Positions 1-8,159 are shown, numbered from the stretch's first letter. The stretch is 43,635 nt of DNA from Clostridia bacterium (GCA_017442225.1 JAFSAR010000008.1:1-43635); one strand, 5' to 3'. Program-made: numbers and translations. The notes: generated from the letters alone by a model not told the origin.

Positions 1-428
1 ATCCGTATATGACGGGGCTTTCAACCGAGCAAATGATTGACGAGCTTGAAAGCTGTAATAAGAAAATCGAAAATGTAACGGGAGTAAAGCCAACGCTTTT
101 CAGAGCGCCCTACGGTGACTATGACAACCGCGTTATAGAAACGGTGCAAAGCGTAGGTATGTATACGATTCAGTGGGATTGTGATTCTCTCGATTGGCGT
201 GATAACGCCACGCCCGAAAGTATATGTAATAGAGTAACAAGTAAGGTCAAAAACGGCTCAATTGTCCTTTTCCACAACGATGCCGACCATACCCCAGCGG
301 CACTGCCTAATATACTAAAATGTTTAAAAGACGAGGGGTACGAGTTTGTATTTATTGAGGATTTAATTTATAAGGATAACTATGAAATTATACATGACGG
401 AACGCAATGCAAAAAAGACGGCGAATAA
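1..428 (+). CDS. Polysaccharide deacetylase (NodB domain), 5'-truncated by the window edge
   Basis: This is the C-terminal part of a carbohydrate esterase family 4 enzyme, which removes N- or O-acetyl groups from wall or extracellular polysaccharides. The reading frame is already open at base 3 (Pro-Tyr then MTGLS), so the ATG at 9 is an internal codon and the real start lies outside the window. The motif before MTGLS in this family is the metal-binding HxxxH, which would sit just upstream. Visible NodB features are the RAPYGDYD segment (motif 3, RxPYG), WDCDSLDW (motif 4) and GSIVLFHN (motif 5, with the late His). The stop codon lies inside a terminator hairpin. A second, truncated copy of the 3' part occurs at 2159-2401. 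Family is certain; substrate cannot be told. Confidence 0.88.
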   Translation, partial: PYMTGLSTEQMIDELESCNKKIENVTGVKPTLFRAPYGDYDNRVIETVQSVGMYTIQWDCDSLDWRDNATPESICNRVTSKVKNGSIVLFHNDADHTPAALPNILKCLKDEGYEFVFIEDLIYKDNYEIIHDGTQCKKDGE

Positions 429-442
429 TCGCCGTCTTTTTT
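411..442 (+). terminator. Rho-independent terminator after the deacetylase, overlapping its stop codon
   Basis: AAAAAAGACGGCG and CGCCGTCTTTTTT form a perfect stem around the small loop AATAAT. The stem starts in the last codons of the gene and the stop codon is in the loop. The A and T runs on either side make it usable in both directions. Confidence 0.85.
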
Positions 443-521
443 AATAACAAAGCGGTGGCACACAAACACAATGACTTGGGGTTAATGTGTGTGTTTTCTT
501 GTGTGTGATTTTCAAAGATAT
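441..521 (-). other. Possible decayed small ORF (26 codons) behind a strong ribosome binding site
   Basis: On the minus strand a perfect Shine-Dalgarno AAGGAGG (536-530) is followed after 8 bases by ATA (521-519), where a start codon would be expected. The frame then runs for 26 codons to a stop at 443-441 and encodes a short basic peptide with three cysteines near its end (HCVCVPPLC). An in-frame TTG at 515-513 is also possible, though too far from the Shine-Dalgarno. The DNA is CA-rich on one half and TG-rich on the other, so low complexity may explain the open frame. It may be a dead gene start or an unusual small peptide. I do not recognise a family. Confidence 0.2.
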
Positions 522-565
522 AAAATATTCCTCCTTCGTTTATTTCGTTTTTAAATTCCTCTTAC

Positions 566-586
566 ATTGTATTATCTAAATACAAT
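566..586 (-). promoter_or_regulatory. Operator-like palindrome upstream of the orphan ribosome binding site
   Basis: ATTGTATT and AATACAAT form an 8-bp perfect dyad with a 5-base centre. It lies about 30 bases upstream (minus strand) of the AAGGAGG at 536-530. Dyads of this size and AT content are typical of helix-turn-helix repressor sites. No regulator is encoded next to it, so its partner is unknown. Confidence 0.3.
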
Positions 587-628
587 ATTAGTATTGAATA
601 AAAATATTTAAAAATCAAGTAATATGAA

Positions 629-652
629 AAGGAGCGGTAAAAACCGCTCCTT
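629..652 (-). terminator. Terminator of the unknown membrane protein gene
   Basis: AAGGAGCGGT and ACCGCTCCTT form a 10-bp stem with a 4-base loop, 15 bases after the minus-strand stop codon at 667. A short T-rich stretch follows on the minus strand. Confidence 0.75.
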
Positions 653-666
653 AAATTAATTCAGTA

Positions 667-2055
667 TTATTCATTATATTTGCAGAACTCAAAAACAGTA
701 CATTCTCTAATATCATTTTCTTCTTTTGAAAAGGTTAATTCAGTTTCAAACATACTATAAGAATATCCACCTTTGTCATTGAACCAAGTTATGTATCGTC
801 CATTTTCGTCGCTTTCATCTTCAATTCTATATTTTGCAAGTGTCTTTTCAAAATAGTCATAGGTTCTATTAACAGCCGATTTATATTCATCATAACTTGA
901 AAACTTTGTTGAATCAATAGTAAACCACGAACTGTGCAGTATATCGCTATCAAAATAATATGTGAACTGTATGGTTGCCTTTACTCCCAAATATTCAACA
1001 TTGTAAAAGTCATAATATTGACCTTCAAACGAATCATATTCTCTTATTTCGTCAGGTTTTCCATATATAGAGTGAACATCGCTTTTAGTTGAATAATAGT
1101 CAATTCCTTTGAAATGCACAGGTTGTTTCGGAGCCGTTGCTGAAATTATCGCAGAACCGATTACACCAATTAATATCAAGGAAAAACATACCGCATAAAT
1201 GATTTTAAATTTCTTTCTCGATTTAGGGGTAGGAATATTTGTTGTATCCGTATCAAAAGTTATTTGTTCGGGGATATAATCTGTGTTATTGTTTATCGCC
1301 TCTAAATATCCTTTTGCTATTTCTGCATAATGAAAAGTGGGTGCAAGAGCAATTACATCATTAAACAATTCAGTTGCTTTTGCAAACTCACCGCATTTAT
1401 AACAACAAATAGCAAATGTAAATCTTATAGAAACATCATTTAATGTAACTTTGCTTTGGTTTTCTTTTTGACTTGAATATAATTTTTCGTAAAGTTCTTT
1501 TGCGGTAGAGAAATCGCCTGACAGATACAAATCAACAAACTTAAAATAAATCAATTTTTCTTTTATTTTGTTTCCGTTCTTGTTTGTTGCTATAAAACTT
1601 TTAAACATTTCATTAACTGTTTTCAAGTTTTCTAAATCGCCTATTTCAAAGTAAGAACGAGCGAGCATCAACAAATAGAAATGCTTCACTTTTTCAAACT
1701 TTTTGTTTTCGAGTTTCATTTTGCAAATGTTGATTACTTTATTATAATCGCCCGAATAATAAGCAATATTCAAGTGTTCAAGAAGACTGTTTGAAACGAT
1801 TTTTCCCGTTTCAATCAAATCAATATATTTTGGGAGATTTAATTCGTTAGTTAAAATGGAGTTAAAGAATTTATTATAAAAAATCGCTCCAGATATTTTA
1901 ATTGAAACAAAACCCAAAAGCAGTGATAAACCATATAAAAAATTGTTATCGGTAAATACCAACATTATAATAGCAATGGCAACAAATACACCAAAAACAC
2001 CTAATAAACAAAGTCTGTATTTTTTTAGAATAGCCTTTGTATTGTAATTGTTCAT
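667..2055 (-). CDS. Unknown membrane protein with a TPR-like helical repeat region
   Basis: I do not recognise this 462-residue protein. The ATG at 2055 was chosen because AGAAGG lies about 9 bases before it; an upstream in-frame ATG at 2106 has no such site. Two hydrophobic helices lie at about residues 13-33 and 38-57. A mostly helical middle part (about 75-265) has alternating Tyr, Leu and Ala spacing like degenerate TPR repeats, for example SGDYNKVINICKMKLE and CGEFAKATELFNDVIALAP. A third hydrophobic helix follows at about 283-305, then a polar C-terminal domain of about 150 residues rich in Tyr, Asp and Ser. A cytoplasmic TPR part with an exported C-terminal domain would fit. The gene is clearly more AT-rich than its neighbours and sits between the two deacetylase copies, which suggests later insertion. 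Confidence 0.7.
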   Translation of the reverse strand: MNNYNTKAILKKYRLCLLGVFGVFVAIAIIMLVFTDNNFLYGLSLLLGFVSIKISGAIFYNKFFNSILTNELNLPKYIDLIETGKIVSNSLLEHLNIAYYSGDYNKVINICKMKLENKKFEKVKHFYLLMLARSYFEIGDLENLKTVNEMFKSFIATNKNGNKIKEKLIYFKFVDLYLSGDFSTAKELYEKLYSSQKENQSKVTLNDVSIRFTFAICCYKCGEFAKATELFNDVIALAPTFHYAEIAKGYLEAINNNTDYIPEQITFDTDTTNIPTPKSRKKFKIIYAVCFSLILIGVIGSAIISATAPKQPVHFKGIDYYSTKSDVHSIYGKPDEIREYDSFEGQYYDFYNVEYLGVKATIQFTYYFDSDILHSSWFTIDSTKFSSYDEYKSAVNRTYDYFEKTLAKYRIEDESDENGRYITWFNDKGGYSYSMFETELTFSKEENDIRECTVFEFCKYNE

Positions 2056-2158
2056 AATAACACCTTCTTCTTTGATTATTATACATTGTAAATTATAGAA
2101 AAGCAATTATAAATTAAAAAAAGCAAATATACTCAATATTACTTTTGTTTCGTATGTT

Positions 2159-2401
2159 GACAGTCTCGATTGGCGTGATAACGCCACGCCCGAAAGTATA
2201 TGTAATAGAGTCACAAGTAAGGTCAAAAACGGCTCAATTGTCCTTTTCCACAACGATGCCGACCATACCCCAGCGGCACTGCCTAACATACTTAAATGCC
2301 TAAAAGACGAGGGGTATGAGTTTGTGTTTATAAGTGATTTGATACTCAAAGAAAATTATGAAATAAAGCATGATGGTACGCAGTGCAAAATAAAAGAATA
2401 A
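2159..2401 (+). pseudogene. Truncated second copy of the polysaccharide deacetylase 3' end
   Basis: Homology to the gene at 1-428 begins abruptly at the DSLDW codons and runs in frame to the stop codon. The first roughly 120 bases have about one mismatch to copy 1, while the last roughly 120 bases are clearly diverged. The N-terminal two thirds of the domain are missing, and there is no start codon or ribosome binding site. It therefore cannot encode an active enzyme. The sequence directly upstream belongs to the 5' flank of the minus-strand membrane protein gene. Confidence 0.85.
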
Positions 2402-2429
2402 AGAAGAAAAAATAAATAATAAAAAATGT

Positions 2430-2484
2430 GCCGTGCATTGCACGGCATTATTTTATAGTGTTTCGCGATGCGAAACACCTTTTT
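2430..2484 (+). terminator. Two consecutive hairpins, the second a rho-independent terminator
   Basis: The first stem is GCCGTGC/GCACGGC (2430-2446). The second, GTGTTTCGC/GCGAAACAC around GAT (2458-2478), is followed by CTTTTTTC. They end transcription from the deacetylase relic. They may also act for the minus-strand ruvX, whose stop is at 2505. Confidence 0.7.
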
Positions 2485-2504
2485 TCTTTATACAATATTC
2501 TTTA

Positions 2505-2915
2505 TTATTTAAGACTCCTTAAATAATCCTCTAAAATTATTACTGCGGCTACGGCATCAACCGTTTGCTTGCGCTTTTTGCCGCGTACGTTATTCATACT
2601 CAGGTAGTTGTGGGCGGTTACTGTGGTGCAACGCTCGTCCCAAAGAACTGTTTCGATACCGCTGTTTTGCTTTATCTGTTCGGCGATTTCAGCGCACTCT
2701 TTAGCGCGTTCGCCGAGTGACCCATCCATATTTTTAGGGTAACCCACAACAATACGCTCGGTGCCAAATTCTTTTGCCTTTTCGCATACCTTTTCGATAA
2801 GGCGGTCGGTGTTATATTCGGTTATAACCTCTTTTGGAAAAGCAAATGTACCGCTTGGGTCAGACACGGCAAGCCCCGTACGCGCCTTACCTAAATCGAC
2901 TGACATTATTATCAT
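2505..2915 (-). CDS. ruvX: Putative pre-16S rRNA nuclease / Holliday junction resolvase YqgF
   Basis: This 136-residue protein has an RNase H-like fold and belongs to the YqgF/RuvX family. The family matures the 5' end of 16S rRNA and may also resolve Holliday junctions. The first acidic residue is in MSVDLGKARTGLA. The family segments GYPKNMDGS, LWDERCTT and the C-terminal acidic QTVDAVAAVIIL are present, giving the usual catalytic carboxylates. Length is normal. GAGGTG lies 5 bases before the ATG. The gene follows the histidine phosphatase by 12 bases, so the two are probably co-transcribed from the promoter at 3627-3655. Confidence 0.93.
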   Translation of the reverse strand: MIIMSVDLGKARTGLAVSDPSGTFAFPKEVITEYNTDRLIEKVCEKAKEFGTERIVVGYPKNMDGSLGERAKECAEIAEQIKQNSGIETVLWDERCTTVTAHNYLSMNNVRGKKRKQTVDAVAAVIILEDYLRSLK

Positions 2916-2927
2916 TTTGTCACCTCG

Positions 2928-3581
2928 TTAAGCCTTACCGACAATGCGGCTACGCTTGGGCATATACTCGCTCGGTACGTGAGAGTAGTCGTTAAAAAAT
3001 TCTACGCTGATTTTATCATTATCATCAATTTTTAAAAGAGTAACGGCTGTGTTTTCACACCAAGGCACATCTTTAAGTCGCGTAATATCGTAATAAAGCA
3101 CGCGACACATAAGGCAGCGCAATACACCGCCGTGCGAAGCCGCCGCTATAGTTTTGCCACGATTTTGACGCGCAAGCGCCATAACTTCATCATAAATGCG
3201 AACATAACCGTCGCGCATAGCCTCGCCACCCTCGGGTGCAAAATCCTGTGGGTGATTGTTCCATGCGTCTGCAAGACCAGGGATAGCGTTAAATGCCTCT
3301 TGAAAAGGCTTTCCTTCTACCACGCCACCGTGAAGCTCGGCTAAATTTTTGCGTATTATAATTTCTAAGTTTTTGCCGTAGGCTATTACCTGCGCGGTTT
3401 TTTGCGCGCGGATAAGCGGACTTGAATAAACGGCGTCAAGGTGAATGTCTTTAAAACGCTCTTTTAAATATTCAAGTTGTTTGGCTCCAATTTCACTAAT
3501 ATCGCAATCGGTAGAGCCTTGAAAAAGCCGTTTGTGATTGCCCATAGCCTCACAGTGACGGACAAGATAAATGTATGTCAT
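2928..3581 (-). CDS. Histidine phosphatase family protein (phosphoglycerate mutase-like)
   Basis: This 217-residue cytoplasmic phosphatase belongs to the RHG branch. The phospho-accepting motif is VRHCEAMGN, with Arg8, His9 and Glu11. The second catalytic His is in AASHGGVLRCLM. Conserved TAQVIA and the later segment ENTAVTLL are also present. Members act on sugar phosphates, adenosylcobalamin precursors or nucleotides, and the sequence alone does not choose among these. No cobalamin genes are nearby, so a CobC role has no support here. GAGGT precedes the ATG at 3581. It is first in a two-gene unit with ruvX. Confidence 0.88.
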   Translation of the reverse strand: MTYIYLVRHCEAMGNHKRLFQGSTDCDISEIGAKQLEYLKERFKDIHLDAVYSSPLIRAQKTAQVIAYGKNLEIIIRKNLAELHGGVVEGKPFQEAFNAIPGLADAWNNHPQDFAPEGGEAMRDGYVRIYDEVMALARQNRGKTIAAASHGGVLRCLMCRVLYYDITRLKDVPWCENTAVTLLKIDDNDKISVEFFNDYSHVPSEYMPKRSRIVGKA

Positions 3582-3626
3582 TTTTAAACCTCAAACACTA
3601 TATTAAATATTTTTATAACCATATTT

Positions 3627-3655
3627 ATTATATATTAGCATTTTATAAAAAGCAA
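3627..3655 (-). promoter_or_regulatory. Sigma-A-type promoter for the histidine phosphatase-ruvX unit
   Basis: On the minus strand TTGCTT (3655-3650) and TATAAT (3632-3627) are 17 bases apart, about 45 bases before the start codon at 3581. It is back to back with the ppiB promoter. Confidence 0.6.
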
Positions 3656-3682
3656 CAAAATTTAATTTTGATAAATTAACTA

Positions 3683-3711
3683 TTGAAACTTTAGTAGAAT
3701 ACTGTTAAAAT
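3683..3711 (+). promoter_or_regulatory. Sigma-A-type promoter for ppiB-rfbA
   Basis: TTGAAA (3683-3688) and TAAAAT (3706-3711) have a 17-base spacer and lie 30 bases before the ppiB start codon. Confidence 0.6.
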
Positions 3712-3741
3712 GTAATTAAATTACAAAAAAGAGGTAATATT

Positions 3742-4341
3742 ATGTCGTGCTTACAGTTAGAAACCGTAAAAAGCGGTGATACGGTTGCGGTTATGCATAC
3801 CAATATGGGTGATATCGAGATAAAACTTTTCCCCGAGCATGCGCCCAAAACGGTAGAAAACTTTACAACACATGCAAAAAACGGTTATTATAACGGTCTT
3901 ATTTTCCATCGTGTTATAAATGATTTTATGATTCAAGGCGGCGACCCGACGGGTACAGGTATGGGCGGTGAATCTATCTGGGGACACAGTTTTGAAGATG
4001 AGTTTGACCCACAGCTTCACAATCTGCGCGGTGCGCTTTGTATGGCGAATGCAGGTCCTAATACCAATGGTAGTCAGTTTTTTATTGTACAGGCAAGCGA
4101 AGTTCCTGCTAATATGTTAGAGCAAATGAAGGGCCTTGCAGATAATGGTTTCCCACCTGAAATTACTGAGGCTTATGCCAAAATGGGCGGAACCCCGTGG
4201 CTTGATTTTCGTCACACTGTTTTCGGACAGGTGGTAAACGGTATGGATGTGGTAGACGCTATTGCAAATGTGCAGGTTGGCGCTAATGATAAACCCGTAA
4301 ATGACGTTGTAATTAACGGCATAGATATAATCGTTAAATAA
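3742..4341 (+). CDS. ppiB: Cyclophilin-type peptidyl-prolyl cis-trans isomerase
   Basis: This 199-residue protein is a single cyclophilin domain, which speeds proline isomerisation during protein folding. It has no signal peptide, so it is cytoplasmic. Active-site segments are present: [18 protein letters not shown] (catalytic Arg and Phe/Gln cluster), [17 protein letters not shown] and the [15 protein letters not shown] tail. An insertion of about 30 residues after SQFFIVQA (around residues 115-150) is common in clostridial members. GAGGT precedes the ATG. The gene is followed 15 bases later by rfbA and is probably co-transcribed with it. Confidence 0.95.
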   Translation: MSCLQLETVKSGDTVAVMHTNMGDIEIKLFPEHAPKTVENFTTHAKNGYYNGLIFHRVINDFMIQGGDPTGTGMGGESIWGHSFEDEFDPQLHNLRGALCMANAGPNTNGSQFFIVQASEVPANMLEQMKGLADNGFPPEITEAYAKMGGTPWLDFRHTVFGQVVNGMDVVDAIANVQVGANDKPVNDVVINGIDIIVK

Positions 4342-4356
4342 AAAGGAGTTTTTAAA

Positions 4357-5235
4357 ATGAAAGGTATTATTCTTGCAGGCGGTAGCGGAACACGTCTTTA
4401 TCCGCTTACTATGGTAACCTCAAAGCAACTTCTCCCAGTATACGATAAGCCGATGATTTATTATCCGCTATCAACATTGATGCTCGCAGGTATTCGCGAT
4501 ATTCTTATTATCTCTACACCTACCGATTTACCAAACTTTGAGCGTCTTTTAGGCGACGGCTCGCGTTATGGCATAAATCTTTCTTATGAGGTTCAGCCTT
4601 CACCTGACGGTCTGGCACAGGCTTTCCTTATTGGTGAAAAGTTTATCGACGGCGACAGCTGCGCTATGGTTTTGGGCGATAATATCTTCTACGGCAGCGG
4701 TCTTAAGAAGCATCTTCGCGAGGCTGCAGCACGTGAGACAGGCGCTACTGTATTTGGTTATTACGTTGACGACCCAGAGCGTTTTGGTATAGTAGAATTT
4801 GACGAAAACGGTAAGGCAATATCTTTGGAGGAAAAGCCAAAGAATCCGAAGTCAAACTACTGTGTAACAGGTCTATATTTCTACGACAACCGAGTTGTTG
4901 AAATGGCTAAAAAGGTTAAGCCCTCGGCTCGCGGCGAACTTGAAATTACCGACCTTAATAAGCTTTATCTTGAGGATGATACCCTCAATGTTGTAACACT
5001 CGGTCGCGGCTACGCTTGGCTTGACACAGGCACGATGGACGCATTGGCAGAGGCTACCGAATTTGTAAAGGTTATTGAAAGCCGTCAGGGTATTCAGATT
5101 TCGGCAGTTGAAGAAATCGCATATAAAAACGGTTGGATAAGCAGGGAAAAGCTTATTGAATCGGCTGAAAAATACGGAAAATCACCTTATGGCGAGCATC
5201 TTAAAAAGGTTGCCGAGGGTAAAATTCTTTACTAA
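4357..5235 (+). CDS. rfbA: Glucose-1-phosphate thymidylyltransferase
   Basis: The enzyme joins dTTP and glucose-1-phosphate to give dTDP-glucose, the first step toward dTDP-L-rhamnose and other deoxysugars of surface polysaccharides. At 292 residues it has the full family length. The nucleotide-binding signature [11 protein letters not shown] is at residues 8-18, followed by [28 protein letters not shown] and the late [10 protein letters not shown] segment. AAGGAG precedes the ATG. The other pathway genes (rfbB, rfbC, rfbD) are not in the window, so this gene is separated from its pathway partners. Confidence 0.95.
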   Translation: MKGIILAGGSGTRLYPLTMVTSKQLLPVYDKPMIYYPLSTLMLAGIRDILIISTPTDLPNFERLLGDGSRYGINLSYEVQPSPDGLAQAFLIGEKFIDGDSCAMVLGDNIFYGSGLKKHLREAAARETGATVFGYYVDDPERFGIVEFDENGKAISLEEKPKNPKSNYCVTGLYFYDNRVVEMAKKVKPSARGELEITDLNKLYLEDDTLNVVTLGRGYAWLDTGTMDALAEATEFVKVIESRQGIQISAVEEIAYKNGWISREKLIESAEKYGKSPYGEHLKKVAEGKILY

Positions 5236-5254
5236 TGCATAATGCACAATGCAT
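5234..5254 (+). repeat. Three tandem heptamers AATGCAY
   Basis: AATGCAT, AATGCAC and AATGCAT follow each other directly, beginning in the rfbA stop codon. This is a short tandem repeat with no visible function and could be a slippage product. Confidence 0.6.
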
Positions 5255-5269
5255 AATTAAATGTTAATC

Positions 5270-5305
5270 AAGACTCTGCTTTATAAAGTAGGGTCTTGTT
5301 TTTTT
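5270..5305 (+). terminator. Rho-independent terminator after rfbA
   Basis: AAGACTCTGCTTT and AAAGTAGGGTCTT pair, with one mismatch and a G-T pair, around a very small loop. GTTTTTTT follows. The 5' arm shares 12 bases (AAGACTCTGCTT) with the terminator at 25042-25072. Confidence 0.8.
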
Positions 5306-5324
5306 GCGAATTAAAATGTATAAT
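5296..5324 (+). promoter_or_regulatory. Possible promoter for uxaC
   Basis: TTGTTT (5296-5301) and TATAAT (5319-5324) have a 17-base spacer and lie 30 bases before the start codon. The -35 box overlaps the end of the rfbA terminator. Confidence 0.45.
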
Positions 5325-5354
5325 GTATATAACATAATTTAAGGAGATATTGCT

Positions 5355-6755
5355 ATGAGCTTTATTAACGATGATTTTATTTTAACCAATGAAACGGCTA
5401 AGCGTCTTTATCACGATTATGCTGAAAAGATGCCTATAATTGACTACCACTGTCATATAAATCCAAAAGAAATTTATGAAAATAAAAAGTTTAAAAATAT
5501 TACTGAAATTTGGCTTGGCGGTGACCACTACAAGTGGCGTTTAATCCGTAGCAACGGTACCCCCGAAAACGAGATTACGGGGGACGCTGACGATTACACC
5601 AAGTTTTTACGTTTTTCCGAGATGTTGCCACGTGCAATAGGCAACCCAATGTATCATTGGAATCATCTTGAGCTTAAGCGTTATTTTGACTATGACGGAA
5701 TTTTGAGCGCAAAGACCGCCGAAGAGGTTTGGAATCTTTGCAACGAAAAACTTCAAAGCGAAGATATGTCGGCTTGCAGCATTATAAAGAAATCAAACGT
5801 TAAAATGATCGGTACTACCGACGACCCAATCGATACGCTCGAATGGCACAAAAAGATTAAGGACGAGGGCGTGTGCACTGCACAGGTGCTCCCATCATAC
5901 CGTCCTGACAAGGCAGTTAACATTGACAAAGACGGTTTTGTTGATTACATAAAAGCACTTGAAAAGGCTGCTGATATGAAGATTAACTGCGTTGCAGATG
6001 TAAAAGCGGCGCTGATAAAACGACTTGATTACTTCTGTGAAATGGGTTGTAAGGCTACCGACCATGGTCTTGATTATGTACCGTTTGCCGTAGGTAGTGA
6101 CAAAGAAATTGACGTGGCATTTAAGTCAGTTATGAAGGGTAAGGCAATCACTGCAAAACAAGCCGATATGTATAAAACTGCTATACTTGTATGTCTTGGA
6201 AAAGAGTATGCAAAACGCGGTATTGTAATGCAGATTCACTACAGTGTTCAGCGCAACACTAATACTGCTATGTTTAACAAAATCGGTGCGGACACAGGTT
6301 TTGATACAATATCTACTCGTCCGTGCAGTGAGGCACTGACTGCACTGCTTAATGCACTTGCTATCGATGATTTGTTGCCAAAGACAATCATCTATTCACT
6401 TAATCCTCACGATAATGAAATGATAGACACCGTTATCGGCGCATTCCAAGGCACTGAGGCTGCAGGCAAAATTCAGCACGGCTCAGCTTGGTGGTTCAGC
6501 GATACCAAATCAGGTATGGAAACACAGTTGAAGTCTCTTGCAAACCTGTCACTGCTTGGCAACTTTGTTGGTATGCTTACCGACTCGCGCAGTTTCCTCT
6601 CTTACACCCGTCACGAGTATTTCAGAAGAATACTTTGTAACGTGCTTGGCACTTGGGTAGAAAACGGCGAATACCCCGCAGATATGGAAACACTCGGTCA
6701 AATAGTAGAAGATATTTGTTACAACAATGCAGCTCGTTATTTCGGCATAGAATAA
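5355..6755 (+). CDS. uxaC: Glucuronate isomerase
   Basis: This cytoplasmic enzyme interconverts D-glucuronate and D-fructuronate, or D-galacturonate and D-tagaturonate, in uronic acid breakdown. At 466 residues it has the normal length. The metal-binding segment IDYHCHINPKEIYENKKF is near residue 30. DPIDTLEWH, the QIHYSVQRNTNTAMF segment (usually QLHIGA-like) and MLTDSRSFLSYTRHEYFRRILC near the end are all family hallmarks. AAGGAG precedes the ATG. The gene is alone between two terminators. Its usual partners (uxuA, uxuB, kdgK, kdgA, a uronate transporter) are not in the window. Confidence 0.95.
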   Translation: MSFINDDFILTNETAKRLYHDYAEKMPIIDYHCHINPKEIYENKKFKNITEIWLGGDHYKWRLIRSNGTPENEITGDADDYTKFLRFSEMLPRAIGNPMYHWNHLELKRYFDYDGILSAKTAEEVWNLCNEKLQSEDMSACSIIKKSNVKMIGTTDDPIDTLEWHKKIKDEGVCTAQVLPSYRPDKAVNIDKDGFVDYIKALEKAADMKINCVADVKAALIKRLDYFCEMGCKATDHGLDYVPFAVGSDKEIDVAFKSVMKGKAITAKQADMYKTAILVCLGKEYAKRGIVMQIHYSVQRNTNTAMFNKIGADTGFDTISTRPCSEALTALLNALAIDDLLPKTIIYSLNPHDNEMIDTVIGAFQGTEAAGKIQHGSAWWFSDTKSGMETQLKSLANLSLLGNFVGMLTDSRSFLSYTRHEYFRRILCNVLGTWVENGEYPADMETLGQIVEDICYNNAARYFGIE

Positions 6756-6761
6756 TAATTT

Positions 6762-6787
6762 AAGGCTCCCGTTCGGGAGCCTTTTTT
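6762..6787 (+). terminator. Terminator between convergent uxaC and dpaB
   Basis: AAGGCTCCCG and CGGGAGCCTT pair around a 2-base centre, followed by TTTT. The stop codon of the minus-strand dpaB is at the right-hand edge. Confidence 0.85.
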
Positions 6788-7358
6788 ATATTATAACAGG
6801 TTGTATTTGACGGCCGTCAAGCACAGCTTCAATAGTTTGTGGTATTTTTGTAAAATCGCAAATAAGCGAATTGTTTTTACCTACAGGGTCATCCTGACCG
6901 TAGGGGACAAAGTAGATGTTTTTGGTATTGTGCAGTAGTCCAATATTTTTGGCTGTAGCGCCTAATGCGTCGTTTGTGGCAATACCAAGTATTACAGGCT
7001 TGTTGTTGCGCAAATGCGCTTTAACTGCCATTGTAACCGACGTATCGGTAATGCCGAGCGCTATTTTTGAAATGGTGTTACCTGTGCAAGGGGCTACCAC
7101 AATAACGTCAAGCAAATTTTTTGGTCCAATCGGCTCGGCGGCAGGCACCGTGTGTATAATTTTTTTGCCGCATAGGTCTTCAACCGCTTTATTAAATTCA
7201 TCTGCATTAGCAAAACGAGTGCTGGTACTGTAAGTAATTTCCGACATAATCGGGGTAATATCTATATTAAGTTTTGCAAGCTCTTTTAGTGTTTCAAGAG
7301 ATTTATTAATGGTGCAAAAAGAACCGCAAAACGCATAACCAAGTTTTATATTTTGCAT
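6786..7358 (-). CDS. dpaB: Dipicolinate synthase subunit B
   Basis: This flavoprotein-fold subunit (SpoVFB) works with DpaA to oxidise dihydrodipicolinate to dipicolinic acid in the mother cell. Dipicolinic acid loads the spore core with calcium and gives heat resistance. Visible features are LGYAFCGSFCTI at the start, ITYSTSTRF, the VVAPCTGNTISKIALGITD flavin-type loop and PVILGIATNDALG. I chose the second of two close ATGs (7358), 190 residues, because AGGAGA is about 7 bases from it and only 1-2 bases from the first. It overlaps the end of dpaA by 13 bases, so the two are translationally coupled. The gene pair is direct evidence for sporulation. Confidence 0.95.
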   Translation of the reverse strand: MQNIKLGYAFCGSFCTINKSLETLKELAKLNIDITPIMSEITYSTSTRFANADEFNKAVEDLCGKKIIHTVPAAEPIGPKNLLDVIVVAPCTGNTISKIALGITDTSVTMAVKAHLRNNKPVILGIATNDALGATAKNIGLLHNTKNIYFVPYGQDDPVGKNNSLICDFTKIPQTIEAVLDGRQIQPVII

Positions 7359-8143
7359 ACCCATTCTCCTATAAGTTGGTGTGTTGTTTGTGCTATTATT
7401 TTTCCGGCAGTCATAGGGGCAATTTTACCGGGGATGCCAGGTAGTTTTTGCGCTTTTATGCCGCTTTGTTTTGCTTTATCAAAATCTATACAGCCCGTGG
7501 TTGACAGGTCATATAAATAACAGTTTTTAAGGCTGTTTAATTCATCGAAAAGTTTAACATCTATTGTGTTAAAAATTATATTAAAATCCTTTGCCTTTTT
7601 AGCAACTTCGTTTGTGTGAATGTATTTTATACCCAAGGCATCAAGGTACGCGAAATCACGTGTTTTACGAGCCGACACAGTAACGTCGCATTTAAGCGCT
7701 TTTAGTCTATCTGCAAGTATTTTTGCTATGCGTCCGTTGCCAATAACAAGCACCTTGGCTTTCCACAGGCAAAAGGGCGTATCGTTTATTGCTTTTGCGA
7801 TAGCTCCTTCGGCTGTTGGAACGGCATTTAGATAACAAAAGCAATCGAGTTTTAGATAATCAATGCAATTTAAATCTTTAAACTCGTAACCACAGCTTAA
7901 GATAAGAGCATTTTTATTTGCCTTTTTTACATATTCAAGCGGTATTATTTTATCGCTTTGCGGGCAAAAAATATTTTTACCGTCGCGCGTTGTAGGCACC
8001 GGCAGTAACACAACATCAGCATCCTCAATTTTACCGTTATCATCCTTTTTAAGTCCTAAACTTTCTACTATGTATCCCAACTTTTCAAGTTCTTGTTTTG
8101 CAATATTCATACGGCGGTCGCCGCCTATAATCAATGTTTTCAT
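7346..8143 (-). CDS. dpaA: Dipicolinate synthase subunit A
   Basis: This is SpoVFA, the NAD(P)-binding subunit of dipicolinate synthase. The start is the ATG at 8143 (265 residues, MKTLIIGGDRR), which has AGGTGA 5 bases upstream; an earlier in-frame ATG lacks one. The N-terminal part has IIGGDRRMNIAKQEL and LPVPTTRDGKNIF. A Rossmann segment VLVIGNGRIAKILADRLKAL lies at about residues 143-163. LPGIPGKIAPMTAGKI lies near the end. It is followed by overlapping dpaB. Expression is expected late in the mother cell under sigma-K in related bacilli, but I could not place such a promoter with confidence. Confidence 0.95.
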   Translation of the reverse strand: MKTLIIGGDRRMNIAKQELEKLGYIVESLGLKKDDNGKIEDADVVLLPVPTTRDGKNIFCPQSDKIIPLEYVKKANKNALILSCGYEFKDLNCIDYLKLDCFCYLNAVPTAEGAIAKAINDTPFCLWKAKVLVIGNGRIAKILADRLKALKCDVTVSARKTRDFAYLDALGIKYIHTNEVAKKAKDFNIIFNTIDVKLFDELNSLKNCYLYDLSTTGCIDFDKAKQSGIKAQKLPGIPGKIAPMTAGKIIAQTTHQLIGEWVCKI

Positions 8144-8159
8144 ATAATCACCTAAAAAT

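Noticed and set aside
2107..2349. 80-codon open frame on the minus strand
   Set aside because: It lies opposite the deacetylase relic, has no ribosome binding site and no recognisable protein features; it is a by-product of the relic's codons.
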